A stretch of 5,376 bases of DNA from Betaproteobacteria bacterium (GTDB lineage: Bacteria > Pseudomonadota > Gammaproteobacteria > Burkholderiales > SG8-41), in contig JAOUIN010000165.1 in the NCBI GenBank assembly GCA_029883965.1, positions 1 to 5,376 on the forward strand. The letters are read 5' to 3'. Shown in pieces: positions 1 through 4,933 of the stretch. The position numbers and the translations under genes are program-made. How positions within the stretch are numbered: the stretch's first letter is position 1; each line of letters begins with the position of its first letter. The notes below the pieces were generated by a model that was not told where the DNA came from, ran no database searches, and saw nothing but the letters and a program-made list of their open reading frames with translations.

Positions 1-53
1 GGTATTCGATTGCATAAAACGGGCCACCAGGCCTGCACGCAGAAGGAGAGTGC

Positions 54-1181
54 ATGGAATTCAACGTACATCATCAGGTGCTGATCGCGGTATTTGCCGT
101 TGCCATGGTGCTGGGTGCCATCGTCAACAAGACCAATTTCTGCACCATGGGTGCGGTATCGGACTGGGTCAACATCGGAGACAGCGGCCGCATGCGCGCG
201 TGGCTGTTCGCGATGGCCATTGCCATTGCCGGCGTGATCGCGATGGAACTGGCGGGCATAGTCAATCTGTCCGGCGAAACATTTCCGCCCTACCGCACTT
301 CCAGTTTCGGCTGGCTGCGCTACCTCGCGGGCGGTGCGCTGTTCGGCATCGGCATGACGCTGGCCAGTGGTTGCGGCAACAAGACACTGGTGCGGGTCGG
401 TGCCGGCAACCTGAAGTCACTGGTCGTGCTGGTGATAGCAGCGATCATGGCCTATCTGATGCTGTGGACGCCGTTTTACGAAAAACTGTTCCATCCCTGG
501 GTATCCGCGACCACGATCAATCTCGCGCAGCACGGCATGAACACTCAGGAACTCGGTGCGGTGATCTCCGGCATGTTTGGTTTTCAGCCGTCGCGCATGC
601 TTAATGCCGCAATCGGCGGCGCACTGGCGCTTGGCCTGCTCGTTTACGTTTTCCGTTCGGCAGATTTTCGCGGCAATTTCGATAATATTCTCGGCGGTGC
701 TGCCGTCGGACTGGCCGTTCTGGCCGGCTGGTACATCACCGGCGGAGCACTCGGCCAGGCATGGAAGGAATACGCAGAATTTGCAACGATGGTTCCGAGC
801 CGGGTCCAGGTGCAGTCGTACACCTTCATCAGCCCGATGGGCGACACCGTGCGTTATCTGATGAGCCCCGGCAAGTTCACGCTGGTCAATTTCGGCGTGG
901 TCGCGCTCGCCGGCGTCATTGCCGGCTCGTTTGTCTACGCGCTGATCGTGAAGAGTTTTCGCATCGAGTGGTTTGTTTCGATTAAGGATTTCGGCAATCA
1001 CGCTGTCGGTGGTGTGCTCATGGGCGTGGGCGGGGTGCTGTCCATGGGATGCACGGTAGGGCAGGCGATTACCGGAATGTCCACAGTGGCCATTGGTTCG
1101 ATGCTGACTTTCCTGGCGATCGTCATCGGCGCCGCCGGCACGATGAAATACCAGTATTGGCGCATGATGCAGGAAGCCTGA
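54..1181 (+). CDS. YeeE/YedE (TsuA-like) family membrane permease, probable thiosulfate/sulfur-compound importer
   Basis: A 375-residue polytopic inner-membrane protein of the YeeE/YedE family (sulf_transp), whose characterised members import thiosulfate as a sulfur source. The protein has exactly three cysteines, C30 (NKTNFCTMG), C107 (ASGCGNKT) and C333 (SMGCTVGQ). Each sits in one of the family's conserved short motifs, where cysteines are thought to pass the substrate through the membrane. Hydrophobic segments recur along the whole length, for example around residues 9-24, 48-70, 90-106, 122-140, 186-200, 213-230, 278-300, 316-332 and 345-362. The ATG is preceded by AAGGAG at 43-48, five bases upstream, which supports this start. 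No YeeD/TusA-like sulfur carrier follows it; one could lie upstream of the window. The next gene is a tRNA with its own promoter, so this gene ends its transcription unit here. The family call is secure; thiosulfate as the actual substrate is inferred. Confidence 0.9.
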   Translation: MEFNVHHQVLIAVFAVAMVLGAIVNKTNFCTMGAVSDWVNIGDSGRMRAWLFAMAIAIAGVIAMELAGIVNLSGETFPPYRTSSFGWLRYLAGGALFGIGMTLASGCGNKTLVRVGAGNLKSLVVLVIAAIMAYLMLWTPFYEKLFHPWVSATTINLAQHGMNTQELGAVISGMFGFQPSRMLNAAIGGALALGLLVYVFRSADFRGNFDNILGGAAVGLAVLAGWYITGGALGQAWKEYAEFATMVPSRVQVQSYTFISPMGDTVRYLMSPGKFTLVNFGVVALAGVIAGSFVYALIVKSFRIEWFVSIKDFGNHAVGGVLMGVGGVLSMGCTVGQAITGMSTVAIGSMLTFLAIVIGAAGTMKYQYWRMMQEA

Positions 1182-1215
1182 GCGCTTTTATGCCAATCAA
1201 TGGCGCAAACCACGG

Positions 1216-1250
1216 TTGACCCACTGGGCGGGCATGTTAAAATTCGCCCC
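1216..1250 (+). promoter_or_regulatory. sigma70-type promoter of the tRNA-Lys gene
   Basis: The -35 element TTGACC (1216-1221) is separated by 16 bases from a -10 element TAAAAT (1238-1243). The -10 is preceded by TGT (1235-1237), which gives an extended -10. The discriminator TCGCCCC (1244-1250) is GC-rich, as in stable-RNA promoters under stringent (ppGpp) control. The predicted start near 1250 leaves only about eight bases before the mature tRNA 5' end. The elements are visible in the sequence; stringent control is inferred from known stable-RNA promoters. Confidence 0.72.
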
Positions 1251-1257
1251 TTTTTGA

Positions 1258-1333
1258 GGGCGGTTAGCTCAGCTGGTAGAGCAGCGGACTTTTAATCCGT
1301 TGGTCGCGAGTTCGAATCTCGCACCGCCTACCA
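1258..1333 (+). tRNA. tRNA-Lys (anticodon UUU)
   Basis: A complete 76-base cloverleaf with encoded CCA. The acceptor strand is 1258-1264 (GGGCGGT) paired with 1323-1329 (ACCGCCT). The D stem is GCTC 1267-1270 with GAGC 1279-1282. The anticodon stem is 1284-1288 with 1296-1300, and the loop CTTTTAA places anticodon TTT at 1291-1293. The T stem GCGAG/CTCGC encloses TTCGAAT. The discriminator is A1330 and CCA lies at 1331-1333. It reads AAA/AAG lysine codons. U36 and A37 (1294) fit t6A37 modification, and U34 is the usual target of 2-thiolation. Two pairs are wobbles: G1-U72 and G27-U43. It is transcribed alone, between the promoter at 1216-1250 and the terminator at 1341-1378. Confidence 0.97.
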
Positions 1334-1340
1334 GAATTAA

Positions 1341-1378
1341 ACAAGGGGTTAGCTTAACGGCTAGCCCCTTGTTCTTTT
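1341..1378 (+). terminator. intrinsic terminator of tRNA-Lys
   Basis: A 13-bp stem pairs 1341-1353 (ACAAGGGGTTAGC) with 1360-1372 (GCTAGCCCCTTGT). It contains one G-U wobble, has a six-base loop (TTAACG) and is followed by TTCTTTT. It starts eight bases after the tRNA CCA end, so it closes the tRNA unit before the TrmO-like gene. Confidence 0.9.
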
Positions 1379-1416
1379 GCGCCGCGGTTTATCGCGGAGT
1401 TAAACGTCACACGCTG

Positions 1417-1422
1417 AGGAGG
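1417..1422 (+). promoter_or_regulatory. Shine-Dalgarno site deciding the TrmO-like start
   Basis: A perfect AGGAGG lies nine bases before the ATG at 1432. It argues for that start over the in-frame TTG at 1300, which lies inside the tRNA. Just upstream, a GC-rich hairpin (CCGCG 1382-1386 with CGCGG 1393-1397) sits in the leader without a U tract, so it is not a terminator. No strong promoter is visible between the tRNA terminator and this site. Confidence 0.85.
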
Positions 1423-1431
1423 GTCCCGATC

Positions 1432-1887
1432 ATGGCCCGGTTCGAACCCATAGGTTATGTGCGCAACGACCGTACCGCGATGTCTGCGGGTCATTGGGCG
1501 AATGTCGAGTCGCGTATCGATATCGACCTGCTCTATGTCAAGGGACTGGCCGGGCTCAGCGAGTTTTCCCATGTAGTTGTCGTTTTTCACCTCGATCAGA
1601 TTCCGCCCTTTGATCCGGCGAAACAGATCGCACGCAATCCGCGCGGCCTGGAGGATATTGCGCCGGTCGGTGTGTTTGCCCAGCGCACCAAGTATCGTCC
1701 CAATCCGCTGGGCGTCACTGCGGTGGAACTGGTGGCGGTTGACGAAAAGGGACTCACGCTGCGCGGCCTTGACGCGCTGGACGGGACGCCGGTGCTCGAT
1801 ATCAAGCCCTATATTCCGGCATTTGAACGCAAGGACGACGTCCGTCTGCCGCCATGGGTGGACAGGATGATGGACGGCTACTTTTAA
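1432..1887 (+). CDS. short TsaA/TrmO-like protein (predicted SAM-dependent tRNA t6A N6-methyltransferase)
   Basis: A 151-residue protein of the TsaA/TrmO (UPF0066, VirR) family. E. coli TrmO uses S-adenosylmethionine to methylate N6-threonylcarbamoyladenosine at position 37 of threonine tRNA. Family landmarks occur in order: the N-terminal IGYVRND (residues 7-13), GLSEFSHV (41-48), the signature GVFAQRTKYRPNPLG (80-94) and LDALDGTPVLDIKPYIP (113-129). The chain ends PPWVDRMMDGYF. It corresponds to the SAM-binding domain only: E. coli TrmO has about 235 residues with an extra C-terminal domain, whereas archaeal and many other bacterial members are of this short size. So it is probably a natural short form and not a truncation. 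The start at 1432 is fixed by AGGAGG and by homology to family N termini. It follows the tRNA-Lys terminator by about 50 bases. Family membership is firm; the exact tRNA substrate is not established by the sequence. Confidence 0.85.
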   Translation: MARFEPIGYVRNDRTAMSAGHWANVESRIDIDLLYVKGLAGLSEFSHVVVVFHLDQIPPFDPAKQIARNPRGLEDIAPVGVFAQRTKYRPNPLGVTAVELVAVDEKGLTLRGLDALDGTPVLDIKPYIPAFERKDDVRLPPWVDRMMDGYF

Positions 1888-1976
1888 GCGTCGGCCAATG
1901 TGCCGCAGTTGCCCTGCCGGCAATCGACGTGATTTCGTGATCCGGGCCGCCTTTTTGCGCTTATTCCCCCAGGGCT

Positions 1977-2018
1977 GTAAGGTTAATGCAAGCTGGCGTA
2001 AGGCTGCCGCAAGCTGAG
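1977..2018 (+). repeat. imperfect 21-bp tandem repeat forming four phased GYAAGS half-sites
   Basis: Two 21-base units (1977-1997 and 1998-2018) match at 15 of 21 positions. Each holds GTAAGG and then GCAAGC. The four half-sites start at 1977, 1988, 1998 and 2009, that is 11, 10 and 11 bases apart, so all face the same side of the helix. This is the layout of tandem binding sites for OmpR/PhoB-type response regulators; the E. coli CpxR box, for instance, is GTAAA-N5-GTAAA. It lies about 90 bases before the small membrane protein gene. The repeat is seen directly; the regulatory role is inference. No convincing -35/-10 pair was found between it and 2103. Confidence 0.6.
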
Positions 2019-2102
2019 TTTGCCAACATGGCGACGTGCTGCGGGTGATCAGGTTACTGGGTCAAACGCGGACCTCTATCCACTGTTGACCAGGAGCTTG
2101 CG

Positions 2103-2309
2103 ATGAACAAAATAGTTGCCGGACTTACAACCTTACTGATGGCTCTTCCCGCGATTGCGAATGATGAAGTGGTTGTTGCCACGCCGCGTGTTGACGCTGA
2201 TCCCACCGGCATGATCCTGTTTGCACTGTTTTTTGTCGGTCTGATCGGCATTTACGCTTTTGTCATCATGCGGTCAGAGCGCAAAAAGAAGAAAGATGCC
2301 CGCAAGTAA
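2103..2309 (+). CDS. small membrane protein with signal peptide and basic tail, function unknown
   Basis: A 68-residue protein with a good AGGAG site at 2092-2096, six bases before the ATG. Residues 1-19 look like a cleavable signal peptide (MNKIVAG..., hydrophobic core TTLLMALP, cleavage after AIA). A short acidic linker follows (NDEVVVATPRVDADPTG, about 20-36), then one membrane span at about 37-56, then a strongly basic tail RSERKKKKDARK. The charge pattern predicts linker outside, tail in the cytoplasm, leaving a mature protein of about 49 residues. A clean terminator lies 29 bases after the stop, so it appears to be its own transcript, with the phased repeat upstream as a possible control site. 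I do not recognise a family or a function. The ribosome site, signal peptide, span and terminator together make it very likely to be a real gene. Confidence 0.8.
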   Translation: MNKIVAGLTTLLMALPAIANDEVVVATPRVDADPTGMILFALFFVGLIGIYAFVIMRSERKKKKDARK

Positions 2310-2338
2310 CGAGAAATCCGGGCTTTAGTCCGTGACCT

Positions 2339-2360
2339 GGCGCTCGAAGGAGCGCCTTTT
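2339..2360 (+). terminator. intrinsic terminator after the small membrane protein gene
   Basis: A seven-base-pair perfect stem pairs GGCGCTC (2339-2345) with GAGCGCC (2350-2356). It has a GAAG tetraloop and is followed by TTTTCATTTCTTT. It ends the 2103-2309 transcript and separates it from the Bug gene. Confidence 0.88.
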
Positions 2361-2622
2361 CATTTCTTTGACCGCCTAAAACCTGATTTAAGGGCGTTAT
2401 CCGTCGACGGTTCCGCCGTCGCATGGCGGGCTGCCTTGCAGCCGCAGACGGGAGTAGCCGGACCCGGCATCCTGTCGACTTGCCGTTAGACCGTGTCCCG
2501 CCGCCCCTCCCTCCGACCCGTTTCCGGGGAAAACCTGTAAGCTTCCGCATCGCGCGCCGGGATGGCCATACGGACCCGCACACCGTAATTCCGGACGATG
2601 CCGGACAACCTGGAGATCTGAT
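2361..2622 (+). other. non-coding leader region upstream of the Bug gene, with two small hairpins
   Basis: About 260 bases lie between the terminator and the Bug start codon. Two adjacent hairpins are visible: CGACGG 2405-2410 with CCGTCG 2416-2421 (five-base loop), and GGCTGC 2429-2434 with GCAGCC 2438-2443 (three-base loop). Neither has a U tract. A TTGACC at 2368-2373 could serve as a -35 element, but no matching -10 lies at the right distance. No riboswitch class is recognisable. The only forward reading frame here (2423-2626) has no ribosome site and an Arg/Pro-rich sequence, so it was not called. Confidence 0.4.
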
Positions 2623-3594
2623 ATGAAAAACCTGACTGGTGCTGTGGCGATAGTCGGCGCCTGCCTGAGCTGCGCCGCCGTGGCAGCGCAGCAGCCCTAT
2701 CCGACCAAACCGATCCGCCTGGTCGTGGGGTTCGCACCGGGGGGGTCGACCGACGTCACCGCGCGCATCATTGCCGAGCGGTTCAGTGCCGCATTCGGCC
2801 AGCAGGTGGTCGTGGACAACCGCGCCGGTGCCGGCGGTAATATCGGTGCTGACGTGGTCGCCAAATCCAATGCCGACGGTTACACCGTGCTGATGGCCAC
2901 CACCGGGGTAATGGCCTTCAACCATTACCTCTATTCCAAGCTGCCGTACAGCGCGGAAAAAGATCTCGCACCGGTAAGCCAGATTGGAGCGTTGCCGCTG
3001 ATCCTTGTGGTGCCCGCGTCGTTGCAGGCCAAGTCGGTAAAAGAACTCGTGACCATGGCGAAATCCCAGCCAGGGAAGTATTCCTTCGGAACGTCGGGCG
3101 TCGGCGGTGCGACCCACGTCTCCGCGGAGCTCTTCAAGGCGCTTGCCGGAATCGACATCGTGCATGTGCCGTACAAGGGCAGCGGACAGATGATGGCGGA
3201 TCTGCTGACGGGGCAGGTGCAGATCGCGTTTGACCAGATTTCGTCGTCGATCGCCCATGTAAAGTCCGGCAGATTGCGCGCGCTGGGTATTTCGACTGCC
3301 AAGCGTTCCGCGCTGCTTCCCGATTTGCCGACGATCGCCGAGGGTGGGGTGTCCGGATACGAGGCGACTTCGTGGAACGGGTTTGCGGTGCGTACAGGCA
3401 CCTCGCCCGCAATCATTGCGCGTCTGCAGCAGGAAACGCGAAAAGCGGTCTCGGTGCCGGAAGTAAAGGACAAGATGTTCGGCCTCGGCATCGAAGCCAT
3501 CGGCAGCACGTCCGCGGAGTTCGCCGCACACATCCGTGCGGAGCGTGCAAAATGGATTCCGTTGTTCAAAAAAATAGGTATACAACCTCAGTAA
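2623..3594 (+). CDS. Bug-family tripartite tricarboxylate transporter periplasmic substrate-binding protein
   Basis: A 323-residue periplasmic solute receptor of the Bug (TctC-like) family, the usual length for the family. Residues 1-22 form a signal peptide ending in AVAA before QQPYPTKP, a typical mature N terminus for Bug proteins. Family motifs follow in order: PIRLVVGFAPGGSTDVTAR (30-48), the ligand-loop region VDNRAGAGGNIGAD (64-77), GTSGVGGATHVSAELF (156-171), HVPYKGSGQ (181-189) and the FDQISSS region (203-209). A GGAG at 2612-2615 lies seven bases before the ATG. These receptors bind small carboxylates or related compounds and hand them to a TctA/TctB membrane pair. No TctA/TctB gene is nearby, so this is one of the orphan receptors common in Burkholderiales, with unknown ligand. 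The aminotransferase starts 66 bases downstream. Family assignment is secure. Confidence 0.95.
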   Translation: MKNLTGAVAIVGACLSCAAVAAQQPYPTKPIRLVVGFAPGGSTDVTARIIAERFSAAFGQQVVVDNRAGAGGNIGADVVAKSNADGYTVLMATTGVMAFNHYLYSKLPYSAEKDLAPVSQIGALPLILVVPASLQAKSVKELVTMAKSQPGKYSFGTSGVGGATHVSAELFKALAGIDIVHVPYKGSGQMMADLLTGQVQIAFDQISSSIAHVKSGRLRALGISTAKRSALLPDLPTIAEGGVSGYEATSWNGFAVRTGTSPAIIARLQQETRKAVSVPEVKDKMFGLGIEAIGSTSAEFAAHIRAERAKWIPLFKKIGIQPQ

Positions 3595-3635
3595 ATTCAG
3601 CGTGAGACGACACGGGCGTCGTTAGAGCATGTATT

Positions 3636-3641
3636 TAAAAT
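3636..3641 (+). promoter_or_regulatory. possible -10 element for the aminotransferase gene
   Basis: TAAAAT in an AT-rich patch (3632-3642) matches the -10 consensus at five of six positions. No good -35 is found 16-18 bases upstream, so the call is weak. If real, transcription would start near 3648, leaving a leader of only about 13 bases before the ATG at 3661, which has no clear Shine-Dalgarno sequence. Confidence 0.25.
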
Positions 3642-3660
3642 TGTTGGGTCTGGTCAAGCC

Positions 3661-4863
3661 ATGATTGAATTTTCAGAGCGCCTGTCGCGCATCAAGCTCT
3701 CACCGAGCAACGTGGCGGCGCAGAAGGTGCGGGATTTGCGTGCTGCCGGCCGTGACGTCATCGGCCTGATGATCGGTGAGCCCGATTTCGAGACGCCCCC
3801 ACATGTGAAGCGGGCGGTGGTCGCGGCGATGGACCGCAACGAGACCCGGTATACGCCAATCAACGGTATCCCGCAGTTGCGCGAAGCGGTGCGGAACAAG
3901 TTCATCCGCGAGAACGGACTCGATTTTTCCGCCGAGCAGGTCATGGCGGGCACCGGCAGCAAGCAGATCCTGTTCAACGCGCTGCAGGCGACGGTAGGCC
4001 CCGGCGACGAGGTGATCATCCCGGCCCCCTACTGGATTTCCTATCTGGACATGACGCTGGTGGCAGACGGCACGCCGGTCGTGGTGACCTGCGGCATCGA
4101 CCGCGGCTTCAAGCTCACACCGGAGCAGCTGGAAGCCGCGATCACACCACGGACCAAGTGGTTGCTGCTGAATTCTCCCGGCAATCCCAGCGGCGCGATC
4201 TACAGCCGCGAGGAGCTGCTGGCACTGGCGGAGGTGCTGCGGCGTCACCCGCAGGTGTGGGTGCTGTCCGACGACATCTATGAGCATTTGCGATTCGACG
4301 GTGTGGAGTTCTGCACCATGGCGCAGGTGGCGCCTGATCTCGCGGATCGTACCCTGACGGTCAATGGTGTATCCAAGGCTTATGCCATGACCGGATTTCG
4401 TCTGGGTTATGCAGCGGGTCCCCTGGAGCTGATTCGGGCCATGGTCAAGATGCAGTCCCAGAGTACAGCGGGCGTGAATTCACTGAGCCAGTGGGCGGCG
4501 GTTGAAGCGCTGAACGGGCCGCAGGAGTTTCTCGCGGAGCGCGCGGCGGCATTCCAGGAACGGCGCGATCACATGCTCGAACTGCTGCGCGAGGTACCGG
4601 GCCTGACCTGCGACAAGCCGCAAGGCGCGTTTTATCTGTTTCCGCGCTGCGCCGGGCTGCTCGGCCGCAAAACGCCGGACGGCAAGGTGCTCGAGAAGGA
4701 AGTGGATGTAGTTGTATATCTGCTTGAGCACGCTGGTGTTGCGGTGGTGCAGGGGGAAGCCTACGGGTTGAGTCCATACATGCGGATCTCGATCGCCAGT
4801 TCGCTCGATAATCTGACCGAAGCCGGTCGCCGCATTGCGCGCGCGGTGGCTGAATTGCGTTAG
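3661..4863 (+). CDS. class I PLP-dependent aminotransferase, aspartate aminotransferase-like (type I-beta)
   Basis: A 400-residue fold-type I aminotransferase, full length for the group. Active-site residues are all present by alignment from memory with Thermus-type aspartate aminotransferase: GTGSKQ at 97-102 (phosphate loop, with K101 where the Thermus enzyme holds the side-chain carboxylate), W125 in PAPYWISY stacking on the cofactor, N175 in NSPGNPSG, D204 and Y207 in SDDIYEHL, the PLP Schiff-base lysine K239 in VNGVSKAYAMTG, and R375 in YMRISIASS for the alpha-carboxylate. K101 favours a dicarboxylate substrate such as aspartate or glutamate. Some family members also transaminate prephenate. 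The usual MTGWR is MTGFR here (F245). The start matches family N termini, but a Shine-Dalgarno is not obvious. It sits 66 bases after the Bug gene and ends at a strong terminator. Aminotransferase is certain; the precise substrate is inferred. Confidence 0.92.
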   Translation: MIEFSERLSRIKLSPSNVAAQKVRDLRAAGRDVIGLMIGEPDFETPPHVKRAVVAAMDRNETRYTPINGIPQLREAVRNKFIRENGLDFSAEQVMAGTGSKQILFNALQATVGPGDEVIIPAPYWISYLDMTLVADGTPVVVTCGIDRGFKLTPEQLEAAITPRTKWLLLNSPGNPSGAIYSREELLALAEVLRRHPQVWVLSDDIYEHLRFDGVEFCTMAQVAPDLADRTLTVNGVSKAYAMTGFRLGYAAGPLELIRAMVKMQSQSTAGVNSLSQWAAVEALNGPQEFLAERAAAFQERRDHMLELLREVPGLTCDKPQGAFYLFPRCAGLLGRKTPDGKVLEKEVDVVVYLLEHAGVAVVQGEAYGLSPYMRISIASSLDNLTEAGRRIARAVAELR

Positions 4864-4876
4864 TGTCCTGACCGGC

Positions 4877-4906
4877 AAAAAAAGGCGCGCCGCGGCGCGC
4901 CTTTTT
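4877..4906. terminator. bidirectional intrinsic terminator between convergent genes
   Basis: Two copies of the self-complementary octamer GGCGCGCC (4884-4891 and 4894-4901) form a GC-only stem of seven pairs with a CGCG loop. The stem is flanked by seven A residues on the left (4877-4883) and five T residues on the right (4902-4906). Read on the plus strand it ends the aminotransferase transcript; read on the minus strand it ends the hydrolase transcript with a seven-T tail. It lies 13 bases after the aminotransferase stop and about 27 bases from the hydrolase stop. Confidence 0.93.
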
Positions 4907-4933
4907 CATCGGGTCGGGGCAATTCGACCAGGA

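Noticed and set aside
50..604. 184-codon forward frame overlapping the permease gene
   Set aside because: Its Arg/His/Gly-rich composition is that of an out-of-frame reading; the overlapping frame encodes the YeeE family protein.
1300..1431. In-frame N-terminal extension of the TrmO-like gene starting with TTG inside the tRNA (MVASSNLAPPTR...)
   Set aside because: It is a translation of the tRNA 3' half and its terminator. The AGGAGG at 1417-1422 and family N termini fix the start at 1432.
1439..1449. GGTTCGAACCC resembling a tRNA T-arm, possibly an attachment-site remnant
   Set aside because: It encodes RFEP in the TrmO-like N terminus, lacks the flanking T stem, and does not repeat the tRNA-Lys 3' end.
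1909..1923. Hairpin TTGCC/GGCAA after the TrmO-like gene as a terminator
   Set aside because: The stem is five pairs with no following U run; the T run at 1952-1956 is too far away and lacks a good stem.
2423..2626. 67-codon forward frame overlapping the Bug start by ATGA
   Set aside because: The ATGA overlap looks like translational coupling, but there is no ribosome site at 2423 and the sequence is Arg/Pro-rich without structure, so chance is more likely.
2266..3585. 439-codon open frame on the minus strand opposite the Bug gene
   Set aside because: It is longer than the Bug gene but is Arg/His/Gly-rich with no recognisable domain. It is the antisense shadow of a GC-rich gene that has clear motifs, signal peptide and ribosome site.
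3606..3623. Small hairpin after the Bug gene (ACGAC with GTCGT) as a terminator
   Set aside because: The stem is only five pairs plus a wobble, and no U tract follows.
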